Source of the DNA: Devosia subaequoris
Lineage (GTDB): Bacteria > Pseudomonadota > Alphaproteobacteria > Rhizobiales > Devosiaceae
Direction: 5' to 3'
Assembly (NCBI RefSeq): GCF_014197055.1
Contig: NZ_JACIEW010000002.1
Location: forward strand, 372,001-436,000
Length of the DNA stretch: 64,000 bases
A program made the translations under genes and the position numbers. How positions within the stretch are numbered: the first letter of the stretch is position 1; every line of letters begins with the position of its first letter. Shown here one piece after another: positions 11,947 through 21,803 of the stretch. The notes beneath the pieces were generated by a model. That model searched no databases. It was not told where the DNA came from and worked only from the letters and a program-made list of their open reading frames with translations.

Positions 11947-14142
11947 TCAAGCTGGCTCATATTTCAGAAACAGTGTCGCCAATGGCGGCAGGTAGACTTC
12001 GGCCTCTGCCGGCCAGTGCTGTCCCTCGACGGCCTTGGCGATAACGGCGCCCTGATTGCCTGTGTTCCCACCAGAGTACCAACCGGCATCGGTATTTATC
12101 CTCTCTACCCAGCGCCCGGCCTTGGGCAGTGGCACCTTGTAATGACTACGTGGCACTGGCGTGAAATTGGAGATCACCAGCACCGGATCGGCATCGGGCG
12201 CCTTGCGCAGCCAGGCCAGCACGGAATTGGCCTGGTCATTGCCGATTACCCATTCGAAGCCCTCGGGCTCGCAATCGCGGTCATAAAGCGCCGGCAGGCT
12301 GCGATAGGCCGCGTTGAGGTCGGCCACCAGGCGCCGCATGCCTTCATGGCTCGGTGCATCGAGCAGATACCAGTCGAGCGCCCGGCTTTCGGACCACTCT
12401 TCGCGCTGCGCGAATTCCTGACCCATGAACAACAATTTCTTTCCCGGATGTCCCCACATGAAGGCCAGATACGCGCGCAGATTTGCAAATTGCTGCCAGT
12501 CGTCTCCGGGCATTTTCGAGAGCAATGCGCCCTTGCCGTGCACCACCTCGTCATGGCTCAGCGGCAGGACAAAATTTTCGCTGAACGCATACACCAGCCC
12601 GAAAGTCATATCGTTGTGGTGGAACCGACGATGGATGGTCTCCCGGCTCATGAAGCGCAGCGTGTCGTTCATGAACCCCATGTTCCACTTGAACCCGAAA
12701 CCAAGGCCGCCGGCATAGGTCGGTGCGCTGACGCCCGGCCACGACGTTGATTCCTCGGCGATCATGAAGGCGCCGGGAAATTGCCGATACACCTCGGCAT
12801 TGACCCGCTGCAAAAAGGCGACCGCTTCCAGGTTCTGGTTGCCACCATGCTGATTGGGCACCCATTCGCCGGGCTGCCGCGAATAGTCGAGGTACAGCAT
12901 CGAGGCGACCGCATCGACGCGCAGCCCGTCGATGTGAAACTGTTCAAACCAGAACAGCGCATTGTTCGTCAGGAAAGCCGAAACCTCCTTGCGCCCGAAA
13001 TTGAAGATCGCGGTGTTCCAATCGGGATGAAAGCCCTGACGCGGGTCTTCATGCTCGTAGAGCGCGGTGCCGTCGAAATGCGCAAGGCCATGCTCATCGG
13101 TCGGGAAATGTGCCGGCACCCAGTCCAGGATGACCCCGAGCCCGGCCTCATGCGCGGCGTTGACCAGCCGCGCGAACCCGGCAGGATCGCCAAATCGCGC
13201 CGTCGGGGCATAAAGCCCGGTTGGCTGATAACCCCAACTCGGGTCGAATGGATGCTCTGAAATGGGCATGAATTCGAGATGGGTATAGCCCATATCGGCT
13301 GCATAGGGCACGAGCTGCTCGGCAAGCTGGTCATAGGACATGAAGCTGCCATCGGGCCGCCGCCGCCAGGACCCCAGATGCACCTCGTAAATGGACATAG
13401 GCGTGCGGCGCCAGTCGCGCGTGGCACGTTCTTCCATATATTTCTGGTCGGTCCAGGTGAACGGGGTCGGATCGGGCACCACCGAAGCCGTGCGGGGACG
13501 CATTTCCGCCTGCCGGGCATAGGGGTCAGCTTTCAAAGGCAGAACCTGCCCGTTCGGCCCAACGATCTCGTATTTATAGATCGTACCAGTCCCCAGCACC
13601 GGGATGAACACTTCCCAAATGCCTTGCCGATTGCGCATCGGGTTGCGCCGGCCATCCCATTCATTCCATGGCCCCACTACGGACACCCGCTGCGCATTGG
13701 GCGCCCAGACCGCGAAGTGGGTGCCGTGAATGCCCTCGAATTCCATTTCGTGGGCGCCCATCTTGTCGAACAGCCGCAGATGGCTGCCTTCACCGATGTA
13801 ATAGTCGTCCATCGGCCCCAACACCGGCCCGAAGGAATAGGGGTCATAAACCGTCCAGCTACCGCCGGCATTTTTGGCCTCGTAGCGGATCGGTTGCCGC
13901 TCGGTAATATCCACCTTGGCTTCAAAGAAGCCCGCCTTGTGGCGCGGGATCATGTGACCAAGTGGCGTGCCCCCGAGTGTGAAAGCGTTCAGCGTATCAG
14001 CATGGGGAACGAAGGCCCGCAGAACCCAGTGTCCCGCCACTTCATGCAAGCCCAGAAAGGCAAAGGCATTGCTGTGGCGGCCCGCCACGATGGCTTCGAT
14101 TTCCCGCTCATCGGCCTGCCAACTTTCCTTGCTCACACTCAC
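11947..14142 (-). CDS. glgB: 1,4-alpha-glucan branching enzyme
   Basis: GH13 branching enzyme that creates alpha-1,6 branches in glycogen. An N-terminal CBM48 module precedes the catalytic barrel. Active-site segments are GLRVDAVASMLYLDYSR (nucleophile Asp), IAEESTSWPGVS (Glu) and LPLSHDEVVHGKG (His-Asp). No ATG fits the N-terminus; the open frame begins at a TTG (14169), with GTG codons at 14148, 14142 and 14136. A GGGGGA stretch sits about 8 bases before the GTG at 14142, so I use that, giving about 731 residues. The exact start is uncertain within roughly 10 codons. Confidence 0.94.
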   Translation of the reverse strand: MSVSKESWQADEREIEAIVAGRHSNAFAFLGLHEVAGHWVLRAFVPHADTLNAFTLGGTPLGHMIPRHKAGFFEAKVDITERQPIRYEAKNAGGSWTVYDPYSFGPVLGPMDDYYIGEGSHLRLFDKMGAHEMEFEGIHGTHFAVWAPNAQRVSVVGPWNEWDGRRNPMRNRQGIWEVFIPVLGTGTIYKYEIVGPNGQVLPLKADPYARQAEMRPRTASVVPDPTPFTWTDQKYMEERATRDWRRTPMSIYEVHLGSWRRRPDGSFMSYDQLAEQLVPYAADMGYTHLEFMPISEHPFDPSWGYQPTGLYAPTARFGDPAGFARLVNAAHEAGLGVILDWVPAHFPTDEHGLAHFDGTALYEHEDPRQGFHPDWNTAIFNFGRKEVSAFLTNNALFWFEQFHIDGLRVDAVASMLYLDYSRQPGEWVPNQHGGNQNLEAVAFLQRVNAEVYRQFPGAFMIAEESTSWPGVSAPTYAGGLGFGFKWNMGFMNDTLRFMSRETIHRRFHHNDMTFGLVYAFSENFVLPLSHDEVVHGKGALLSKMPGDDWQQFANLRAYLAFMWGHPGKKLLFMGQEFAQREEWSESRALDWYLLDAPSHEGMRRLVADLNAAYRSLPALYDRDCEPEGFEWVIGNDQANSVLAWLRKAPDADPVLVISNFTPVPRSHYKVPLPKAGRWVERINTDAGWYSGGNTGNQGAVIAKAVEGQHWPAEAEVYLPPLATLFLKYEPA

Positions 14143-14242
14143 TCTCACGCTCCCCCAATGGCCTGCCAATCATCCTGGCCGGCCCAACAAAACTCTGCGC
14201 CCAATCCTGATCTTGCGTCAGGTATGACCGCGCGCTTGCGCT

Positions 14243-16714
14243 CTAGGACGTCGAAACGCCCCAGATATCTTCTGCATATTGCCGGATCGTCCTGTCCGAC
14301 GAGAAAAAGCCCACGCTGGCGGTGTTGCGGATGGCCATCGCCGTCCACTTCTTCTTGTCGCGCCAGATGGCATCGACCTTGGCTTGTGCAGCCACATAGG
14401 CATCGAAGTCCCGCGCCACCATGAACCAGTCATGGTCATAGAGCCCGCCAATCAGATCGCGATAACGATGCGGATCATCCGGCGAGAACACACCAGTGGC
14501 GATCGATTCCAGAGCCTCGCGCAAGCGTGGCGAACCATCGATCGCAGCACGCGGCACTTCCGAACGGGCCCGCTTGTCTTCCACCTGATCTGTGGTCAGA
14601 CCGAAGATGACGATGTTCTTGTCGCCCACCTCCTTGTGCATCTCCACATTGGCCCCATCCATGGTGCCGATGGTGATGGCGCCATTGGCCATGAACTTCA
14701 TGTTGCCGGTGCCCGAGGCTTCCATGCCCGCGGTCGAAATCTGTTCTGACAGATCCGCAGCAGGCACGATCACTTCGGCCAGGCTCACATTGTAATTGGG
14801 AAGGAAGACCACCTTGAGCAGACCGCGCACCGCCGGATCATTATTGATCACCCGCGCCACATCGTTGATCAACTTGATGATCAGCTTGGCGTTCCAGTAG
14901 CTCGGCGCCGCCTTGCCTGCGAAGATCTTCACCCGCGGCACCCATTCTTTTTCCGGATGGGCACGGATTTCATCATAAAGCGCCACGGCATGGATAATGT
15001 TGAGCAATTGCCGCTTGTATTCGTGGATGCGCTTGATCTGCACATCGAACATGGCATCGGGCGACACCGTGACGTTCAGCCGGTCCTTGATCAGTTTGGC
15101 CAGCACCTTCTTGTTCTTGAGCTTTACCTCGGCGAACTGCTTCTGGAAGCTGGGATCTTCGGCATGCGGCAAAAGCTGGTGCAGCTTGTCGATATCATCG
15201 AGGAATTCGGGGCCGATCCGGTCCGACACCAACCGAGTCAGCGTCGGATTGCATTGCATCAGCCACCGCCGTGGGGTGATACCATTGGTCTTGTTGTTGA
15301 TGCGCTCGGGATAGAGCTTGTGCAGGTCGGCAAACACCGTCTGCTTCATCAGTTCCGTATGCAGCGCCGAGACGCCATTGATCGAGTGCGATCCGACAAA
15401 GGCCAGTTGGCCCATCCGCACACGGCGCCCGCCATGTTCGTCAATCAGCGACACATTGGCGATCTGCTGATCGGAGAACTTGGCCTTGGTCCGCGCTTCG
15501 GCCAGCACATCGGCATTGATCTGATAAACGATCTGCATGTGGCGTGGCAGCAGGCGTTCGAGCAGGGCCACCGGCCAGCTTTCCAGCGCTTCGGGCAGCA
15601 GTGTGTGATTGGTATAGCCAAACGTACCCTTGGTGATCTGCCAGGCTTTGGCCCATTTTATCCCGTTATCATCGACCAGAATGCGCATCAGCTCGGCCAC
15701 CGAAATGGCCGGATGCGTATCGTTGAGCTGAATGGCCACCTTGTCGGCCAGCGAACCCAGATCACCATATTGCTGGAGATGGCGCCGCACGATGTCCTGA
15801 AGGGAAGCCGATGAGAAGAAGAACTCCTGACGCAAGCGCAGCTCCTGCCCCGCCGCCGTGGAATCAGCCGGGTAGAGCACACGGGTAATTGCTTCGGCCT
15901 TGGCGCTTTCTTCGAGCGCCCCGATATGGTCGCCGGAATTGAATTTGTCGAGCAGGATCGGGTCGATGGGCTGCGCGCTCCAGAGCCGGAGCGTGTTCAC
16001 CCTTGCCCCGCGCCAGCCGACAATCGGCGTATCAAAGGCTACGGCCAGCAGATGCTCGTTTGGCCGCCATTCCTGGCGTATCTCTCCGTCCGGATCAGTG
16101 ACCGGTTCAACGTGCCCGCCAAACCCGACTTCATAGGCGCTCTCGCGGCGCTCGAATTCCCAGGGGTTGCCGTGTGCCAGCCACTCCTCGGGCAGCTCGA
16201 CCTGCCAGCCCTCGCTCATTTCCTGCCGGAACAGGCCATGCACATAGCGAATGCCATAGCCATAGGCTGGGATTTGCACCGAGGACATCGATTCAAGGAA
16301 ACAGGCAGCCAGGCGACCCAGGCCGCCATTGCCCAGCGCTGCATCTGGTTCGAGATTGATCAGGTCGCCCAGATCGACATCGAGGTTTTTCAGCGCCTGC
16401 GCAACGGGCTCCATCAGCCCGACATTGCTCATCGCATCGCGCATCAGCCGCCCGATGAGAAACTCAAGGCTGAGGTAATAGACCCGCTTGTTCGAGGTTC
16501 GCCAGGTATCGCGCGAACTCTCCATCCAGCGGTCCATGATCCGGTCGCGCACGGCCAGAATGGTGGCGCGCAGCCAATCATGTGGTCGGGCGACAATCGG
16601 ATCCTTGCCGACCGAATAGATCAGCTTTTCAAGAATCTCGGCCTGAATGGCCTCAACTGTTATCGCGCGGGGTTCGGGCGTGGGCGCATCGTAAACGATC
16701 GGCTTTTGCGGCAT
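14243..16714 (-). CDS. glgP: Glycogen phosphorylase
   Basis: Pyridoxal-phosphate-dependent phosphorylase releasing glucose-1-phosphate from glycogen ends. The 823-residue length is standard. Visible signatures are LGNGGLGRLAACFLESM, the QLNDTHPAISVAELMRIL segment, the PLP-site motif EASGTGNMKFMANGAITIG containing the Schiff-base lysine, and TMDGANVEM. It is the first gene of the minus-strand glycogen operon; a promoter is expected between 16715 and 16811, but I could not pick convincing -35/-10 boxes there. The 100-base gap to glgB is the longest in the operon. Confidence 0.97.
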   Translation of the reverse strand: MPQKPIVYDAPTPEPRAITVEAIQAEILEKLIYSVGKDPIVARPHDWLRATILAVRDRIMDRWMESSRDTWRTSNKRVYYLSLEFLIGRLMRDAMSNVGLMEPVAQALKNLDVDLGDLINLEPDAALGNGGLGRLAACFLESMSSVQIPAYGYGIRYVHGLFRQEMSEGWQVELPEEWLAHGNPWEFERRESAYEVGFGGHVEPVTDPDGEIRQEWRPNEHLLAVAFDTPIVGWRGARVNTLRLWSAQPIDPILLDKFNSGDHIGALEESAKAEAITRVLYPADSTAAGQELRLRQEFFFSSASLQDIVRRHLQQYGDLGSLADKVAIQLNDTHPAISVAELMRILVDDNGIKWAKAWQITKGTFGYTNHTLLPEALESWPVALLERLLPRHMQIVYQINADVLAEARTKAKFSDQQIANVSLIDEHGGRRVRMGQLAFVGSHSINGVSALHTELMKQTVFADLHKLYPERINNKTNGITPRRWLMQCNPTLTRLVSDRIGPEFLDDIDKLHQLLPHAEDPSFQKQFAEVKLKNKKVLAKLIKDRLNVTVSPDAMFDVQIKRIHEYKRQLLNIIHAVALYDEIRAHPEKEWVPRVKIFAGKAAPSYWNAKLIIKLINDVARVINNDPAVRGLLKVVFLPNYNVSLAEVIVPAADLSEQISTAGMEASGTGNMKFMANGAITIGTMDGANVEMHKEVGDKNIVIFGLTTDQVEDKRARSEVPRAAIDGSPRLREALESIATGVFSPDDPHRYRDLIGGLYDHDWFMVARDFDAYVAAQAKVDAIWRDKKKWTAMAIRNTASVGFFSSDRTIRQYAEDIWGVSTS

Positions 16715-16811
16715 CTCGCAATCCAGTGTTCATATCGATGTTCCCCTCAGAATACATGCAGTGTTGCACTTAATTTATGCAGGGGAAAGCCCCCGAGTAT
16801 TTCATCGGAAA

Positions 16812-18668
16812 CTAGCTGCCTCGCGTCTGGTCGGCGGACTGGCTCGCGGCGGCGTCGGCGGTCTCCTCGGCAATCGAAACGCCACCTTCGCGCGCCTGAT
16901 CCCGCGCATTGCTGATCAGCAACTGGGTCAGGTTACGCCAGTCTTCGCCACCCAGTTGCAACTCGAAACGCTGCCGGTCACGGCCACGCACGCCCTCGAT
17001 GACCTCATCAGCCTCCTCATCGGTTGCACCGAGCAATCGAATCGCGGCGCCACCAAAGTTGATTGCCGACTCAAAGGTCTCGCGAAGTTGATATTCGACG
17101 CCTGCCCGCACCAATTCGATGCCATGCGACCGATCGAAGGCCCGCGCCATCACACGTGCCAGTGGAAACTCGTCCCGCAGCAATTCGGCAATCCGCGTGG
17201 TCTGTTCCCGCTGATCGGTGCAGATCAGTATCAGATCCGCCGTAGACGCGCCTGCCGCGCGCAGGATATCGAGCCGCGTCCCATCGCCGTAATAGACCTT
17301 GAAGCCGATCTGAGCCGCAGCCCTGATCATGTCCGTGTCGTTATCGATGATCGACACTGTGTGCTTGAGCGCAAGCAGCGGCTGACTGACGATTTGCCCG
17401 AAACGGCCAAAGCCGATGATCAGCACCTTGCCGCTCATCTCGTGCGCCTCTTCCACACCGTCCATGGACTGCGCAGCCTTCGGCATCAGATAGCGCATGC
17501 CGATGATTGCAAAGGGCGTAATGACCATCGAGATGATCACAGTCGCGGTAAAGATCGCATTGGTCGGCCCGTCGATCAGTCCGCTGGTCGCGGCGGTTGT
17601 GTAGAGCACGAAGGCGAACTCACCGCCCTGCCCCATGAGCACTGCGCGCTCCAGCGCCTCGCCATGATCCGACTTCAGCAGCCGCGCAATGACATAGATC
17701 GCCACCGCCTTGACCAGCATGTAAACCGCGACACTGATGGCGATAAGACCCCAGTTCTCGCCCACGACAGCCAGATCGAGCGACATGCCGACGGCCAGAA
17801 AGAACAGGCCCAGCAACAACCCCCTGAAGGGTTCGACATCAGCCTCGAGCTGATGCTTGAAAGCGGAGGTGGAGAGCAACACGCCGGCCAGGAATGCGCC
17901 CATCGCCATGGACAGCCCGCTGACCTGGAACAACAGGGCCGCGCCCAGCACCACCAGCAGCGCTGCCGCGGTCATCACCTCGCGCACCTTTGCCTGAGCC
18001 AAGAGCCCGAAGAACGGGTTCATGATCCGTCGCCCGAGAAAGATCAGCAGCAAGATCGCCCCGGCGGCGACACCGAAGGACGTCAGCCGGGCGGTCATGC
18101 TGACATCGTCGGTCGAGGGCGCCAGCAAAGTGACCACCGCGAGCAGCGGGACAATGGCGAGATCCTCGAGCAGCAACACCGAGACCATTTTCTGCCCACC
18201 GGGCGTCGCCAGTTCACCCCGTTCGCCCAGGATTTGCATCACGATCGCGGTCGAGGTCAGCACAAAACCCATGCCGAAGACGAAGGCAACAACGGGCGCA
18301 AAGCCCAGCAACACACCGATACCGGTCAACAGCGCGCCAGAGACTGCAACCTGGATGACGCCAAGCCCGAAAATCTGCTTGCGCAGGGACCAAAGCCGGC
18401 TGGGCTCCATTTCCAGCCCGATGATGAAGAGAAACAGCACCACGCCCAGTTCGGCAGCGTGCAGGACGGACGCAGGATCAGAGATCAGGCCGATGCCCGA
18501 GGGGCCCAGCAGCAGACCCGCCGCCAGATAGCCAAGCACCGAGCCAAGTCCGATTCGCCGGAATATCGGCACCGCGATGGTTCCGGCTGCGAGCAGGGCG
18601 ACAACGGGCACAAGGTCGAGACCGCCATGCGCTGCTTCGGCTGCATGGGTTACAACGTCACCAGCCAT
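16812..18668 (-). CDS. CPA2-family monovalent cation:proton antiporter (Kef/YbaL type)
   Basis: About 618 residues: an N-terminal membrane domain of roughly 12-13 helices (residues about 20-390) with LGSVLGYLAAGLLLGPSGIG and the GEFAFVLYT segment, then a cytoplasmic RCK/TrkA-N domain (KVLIIGFGRFGQIVSQPLL, a GxGxxG dinucleotide fold) with the acidic IDNDTDMIRAA. Such proteins exchange K+ or Na+ for H+ and are gated by nucleotides or glutathione adducts. The start at 18668 (MAGDVV) has GGAG upstream; 18683 is the alternative. It sits 75 bases downstream of the AI-2E-family gene and is probably co-transcribed with it. The ion specificity cannot be read from sequence. Confidence 0.88.
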   Translation of the reverse strand: MAGDVVTHAAEAAHGGLDLVPVVALLAAGTIAVPIFRRIGLGSVLGYLAAGLLLGPSGIGLISDPASVLHAAELGVVLFLFIIGLEMEPSRLWSLRKQIFGLGVIQVAVSGALLTGIGVLLGFAPVVAFVFGMGFVLTSTAIVMQILGERGELATPGGQKMVSVLLLEDLAIVPLLAVVTLLAPSTDDVSMTARLTSFGVAAGAILLLIFLGRRIMNPFFGLLAQAKVREVMTAAALLVVLGAALLFQVSGLSMAMGAFLAGVLLSTSAFKHQLEADVEPFRGLLLGLFFLAVGMSLDLAVVGENWGLIAISVAVYMLVKAVAIYVIARLLKSDHGEALERAVLMGQGGEFAFVLYTTAATSGLIDGPTNAIFTATVIISMVITPFAIIGMRYLMPKAAQSMDGVEEAHEMSGKVLIIGFGRFGQIVSQPLLALKHTVSIIDNDTDMIRAAAQIGFKVYYGDGTRLDILRAAGASTADLILICTDQREQTTRIAELLRDEFPLARVMARAFDRSHGIELVRAGVEYQLRETFESAINFGGAAIRLLGATDEEADEVIEGVRGRDRQRFELQLGGEDWRNLTQLLISNARDQAREGGVSIAEETADAAASQSADQTRGS

Positions 18669-18742
18669 CCGCGCAGTCTCCAAACCAATCGGCGTAAAGA
18701 CTGGTGTGAGCGCGCGCCTCCGTCAAGAGATCAATGCCCGGT

Positions 18743-19993
18743 TCAGCTGGTGCTGGGTTCAACCCCCGTAGGCCTGGTGCCCAAGGGCGGCTCCACCCGA
18801 TCCCGGTTGAAACCTTCGCCACCTTCTTCGCGGCGCTTCTCAGCTATCGCCTGGGCGGCATTGGCCAGCAATTCATCACGATCGCTCATCTGGTGCGTGC
18901 GGCGGACGGGCTTGCGCGGCGCCAAAGGCTTGCTGGGTAGGGCATGGACGATTACCGACTGGGCAATCAACAGGGTCGGTACGGCAACCAGCCCGCCCAC
19001 CGGGCCCCAAGCCCAAATCCAGAAGGTGATCGAAAGAAAGATGATGAAGGGATTGAGCGTTAGCGAGCGGCCGATGAAATGCGGCGTGAATATCTGCCCT
19101 TCGACGAAATTGATCCCGGCATAGCACGCCACCGGCAACAGGATCTGCCAGAGCTCAGTCTGTGTCCCCAGACCCACTGCCACCAGCACCGTGATCATGA
19201 TGGCCTGCCCCACATAGGGAATATAATTTAGCACGGCCGCCATGGCGCCCCAGAGCAATGGTGAGGGCATTCCGATGACCCACATGGCGATCGACACTGC
19301 AGTGCCAACACACAGATTGATCAGGGTTACCGAGAGCAGGAAGCGGCTGACCTTGGTTTCCACATCGCGAAACACGTGTGCCGTACGCCAACGCATGCGC
19401 CGGGTGACGCACATGGAGAGCACCGACATCCGGATGTGATCGCGGGTGGCCACGAAGAAATAGAGACTAGCCAGGAAGATCGCCACTTGCGCCAAGGCCG
19501 CAGGGGCCAGCATCGCCACCCCCGCTACCGTACTGGTATCTTCCACCTGCACGGACATCGCGCCCTCTGTGCCAAGCACAGAGGTCAACTGTTCCTGGAA
19601 CTGGCCAATCGATTCCAGCGGTTCTCGAAGGTTGGCCAATTGCACCTGCAATTTCTCCCAGATCAAGGGAGCCCGCGCGACCCATTCGCTAAGCGGCACT
19701 GCAAACATTGTTGCAAATCCGGCGATGACCGTAAGCAACAGCAAGACCACGACGCCGGCCGAAAGCGCCGGCGGCACACCCCAGCTTTCCAACCTGTCGG
19801 CCACCGGCCCGAACATCAGCCCCACGACAATGGCCAGGGTCACCGGCGCGAGAAACACCTGCCCCGCCTGAAGCGCCGTCAAGAACACGGCAAAGCCGAT
19901 GCCCACCACGGCCAGACGCGCAGCGTTGCTCAACACGCGCTCGAACTGGCTTTGGTCGACATCGGCGGGCAGGCCAGAGGGGAGTTGGCGCAT
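18743..19993 (-). CDS. AI-2E family transporter
   Basis: A 416-residue polytopic protein with the AI-2E/UPF0118 arrangement: paired N-terminal helices (FAVFLTALQAGQVFLAPVTL, SAGVVVLLLLTVIAGFATMF), a long amphipathic central region, and C-terminal helices containing NYIPYVGQAIMITVLVAVGL and HFIGRSLTLNPFIIFLSITF. Members include autoinducer-2 exporters and Na+/H+ antiporters, so the substrate is unknown; the name is a family label. The C-terminus ends in an arginine-rich tail. It is divergent from the nucleoside hydrolase gene and upstream of the Kef-type antiporter. Confidence 0.88.
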   Translation of the reverse strand: MRQLPSGLPADVDQSQFERVLSNAARLAVVGIGFAVFLTALQAGQVFLAPVTLAIVVGLMFGPVADRLESWGVPPALSAGVVVLLLLTVIAGFATMFAVPLSEWVARAPLIWEKLQVQLANLREPLESIGQFQEQLTSVLGTEGAMSVQVEDTSTVAGVAMLAPAALAQVAIFLASLYFFVATRDHIRMSVLSMCVTRRMRWRTAHVFRDVETKVSRFLLSVTLINLCVGTAVSIAMWVIGMPSPLLWGAMAAVLNYIPYVGQAIMITVLVAVGLGTQTELWQILLPVACYAGINFVEGQIFTPHFIGRSLTLNPFIIFLSITFWIWAWGPVGGLVAVPTLLIAQSVIVHALPSKPLAPRKPVRRTHQMSDRDELLANAAQAIAEKRREEGGEGFNRDRVEPPLGTRPTGVEPSTS

Positions 19994-20135
19994 TTGGTGT
20001 TCCGCACTTGGAGGCGCGTCGAAAACGCGGCGGCGACGGCTTTCGTTCCGCCGCGACCAGTTGGTGCATCGACCGCGCCCGCCGCCTTGGATAAGCTCCG
20101 CCCAAATTCAACTCCTGAGTCTTTTGGAAGCCTTT

Positions 20136-21077
20136 ATGTCCCGCAAGATCATCATCGACACCGACCCCGGCCAGGACGACGCTGTTGCCATTCTGCTTGC
20201 GCTGGCGTCGCCCGAAGAGCTGGATGTGCTGGGCATTGTTGCCGTGGCCGGCAATGTCGGCCTGGCGCAGAATGCGATCAATGCCCGCAAGGTCGTCGAG
20301 CTCTCCGGCCGGACCGACATTCCAGTCTATGCCGGCTGCTCGCGCCCAATGCGCCGCCAACTGGTTACCGCTGAGCACGTGCATGGCGAGACAGGCCTGA
20401 ACGGCCCCGATCTGCCCGAGCCCACCATCCCGCTGCAGGCCCAGCATGGTGTCGACTACATCATCGACACGCTGATGAACGCCGAGCCGAAAACCATCAC
20501 CCTGTGCACGCTGGGGCCCCTGACCAATATCGCCATGGCGCTGGTCAAGCAGCCAGCCATTGCCGAGCGCATCCAGGAAATCGTGATGATGGGCGGGGCC
20601 TATTTCGAGGTCGGAAACATCACCCCGGCGGCCGAATTCAACATCTATGTCGACCCCGAAGCTGCCGATGTGGTGATGCGCTGCGGCGCGCCGATCACCA
20701 TCCTGTCGCTCGACGTCACCCATATGATCCAGTCAACCCCAGCCCGCCTCGAGAGGATCAAGGCTATGGGCAACAAATCCGGCGAAGCCGTGCATGCCAT
20801 GCTGACCTTCTCCGAGACCTTCGACCTCGAAAAGTATGGCTGGGATGGCGCGCCCCTCCACGACCCGACGGTCATCGCCTATCTGCTGCAGCCCAAGCTG
20901 TTTGAGGGACGCCACTGTAATGTGACCATCGAAACGGCAAGCGAGCTGACCATGGGCATGACCGTGGCCGATTTCTGGCATGTTACCGGCCGCAGTTATA
21001 ACGCCACCTGGATTCGCACTGGCGATGCAGACGGCTTCTATACCCTGCTCAATGATCGCCTCGCCCGCTTGCCCTGA
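20136..21077 (+). CDS. Inosine-uridine-preferring type nucleoside hydrolase
   Basis: A 313-residue member of the IUNH family that hydrolyses the N-glycosidic bond of ribonucleosides to ribose and base. The N-terminal calcium-binding signature DTDPGQDDAVAILLAL is intact. Further conserved segments are TLCTLGPLTNIAMAL, VMMGGAYFEVGN, AAEFNIYVDPEAA and LHDPTVIAYLL, which supplies the C-terminal metal ligand. The ATG at 20136 with GGAAG upstream is the start; the longer open frame runs into the divergent spacer. Substrate preference is not readable. Confidence 0.93.
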   Translation: MSRKIIIDTDPGQDDAVAILLALASPEELDVLGIVAVAGNVGLAQNAINARKVVELSGRTDIPVYAGCSRPMRRQLVTAEHVHGETGLNGPDLPEPTIPLQAQHGVDYIIDTLMNAEPKTITLCTLGPLTNIAMALVKQPAIAERIQEIVMMGGAYFEVGNITPAAEFNIYVDPEAADVVMRCGAPITILSLDVTHMIQSTPARLERIKAMGNKSGEAVHAMLTFSETFDLEKYGWDGAPLHDPTVIAYLLQPKLFEGRHCNVTIETASELTMGMTVADFWHVTGRSYNATWIRTGDADGFYTLLNDRLARLP

Positions 21078-21188
21078 CCTCACGCGAGCGTGATGCGCTC
21101 GCTGAAACTGCATTCGCAAGCCTCCCGTAGCTCCCCGTGATCTGACCGGCGAACAAAAATCGCTGGTCGCCACAAAGAGAGAAAAATC

Positions 21189-21740
21189 ATGTCGCTTGCC
21201 AAGACCACTATCGCCGCTGCTGTATTTGCCCTCGCTTCGAGCGTCGCCATTGCCCAGGACAATCCCATGGTCGGCGGCGCGGCCATGCTGGCCGAAAAAA
21301 ACATTGTCGAAAACGCCGTGAACTCGGCCGATCACACGACCCTTGTGGCGGCCGTGAAAGCGGCGGGCTTGGTCGATACGCTCCAAAGCCCTGGTCCGTT
21401 TACCGTATTCGCGCCCACCAACGATGCGTTCGGCAAGCTGCCCGATGGCACCGTCGACACGCTGTTGATGGAAGAAAACAAGGACCAGCTGGTCAAGGTG
21501 CTGACCGCCCATGTCGTGTCCGGCAAGCTCTCCGCGAGCGATCTGGTCAGCCGCGCCCGCGCCAATGGCGGCCGCTACAACATGCAGACTGTCAGCGGCG
21601 ACGCCCTAACCGCCGAAGTCCGCGGCTCGCATGTCTATATCTATGACGAAGCCGGCGGCGCTGCCCTGGTGACCATCGCCGATGTCAATCAGTCCAATGG
21701 AGTGATCCACGTCGTGGACGAGGTCTTGCTGCCGCGATAA
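21189..21740 (+). CDS. Secreted fasciclin-domain protein
   Basis: A 183-residue exported protein with a signal peptide (TTIAAAVFALASSVAIAQ) and one fasciclin domain. The domain shows NIVENAVNSADHTTLVAAVK, the H1 box GPFTVFAPTNDAFGKLP, and the H2-like region VIHVVDEVLLPR at the C-terminus. Fasciclin domains mediate adhesion or matrix contacts; in alphaproteobacteria such proteins are often periplasmic. It lies 111 bases after the nucleoside hydrolase and is followed by a strong intrinsic terminator. Confidence 0.9.
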   Translation: MSLAKTTIAAAVFALASSVAIAQDNPMVGGAAMLAEKNIVENAVNSADHTTLVAAVKAAGLVDTLQSPGPFTVFAPTNDAFGKLPDGTVDTLLMEENKDQLVKVLTAHVVSGKLSASDLVSRARANGGRYNMQTVSGDALTAEVRGSHVYIYDEAGGAALVTIADVNQSNGVIHVVDEVLLPR

Positions 21741-21759
21741 TCCTTCGTCCCGGCGCGAG

Positions 21760-21793
21760 AACAGGCCCTGCCCCCTCCGCAGGGCCTGTTTTT
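21760..21793 (+). terminator. Intrinsic terminator after the fasciclin gene
   Basis: A perfect 12-bp stem (AACAGGCCCTGC, 21760-21771, with its complement at 21779-21790) encloses a 7-base loop and runs into a T tract (21789-21793) on the plus strand. It lies between the convergent fasciclin and ABC-F genes and should end rightward transcription. Confidence 0.9.
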
Positions 21794-21803
21794 ACGGCCG
21801 CAC

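Noticed and set aside
16761..19124. 787-codon plus-strand frame opposite the Kef-type antiporter
   Set aside because: Low-complexity His/Gln/Arg-rich translation, antisense to a clear membrane transporter; a shadow frame.
18743..19993. Autoinducer-2 signalling role of the AI-2E-family protein
   Set aside because: The family name does not establish the substrate; no luxS or lsr gene is present and its neighbour is a cation antiporter.
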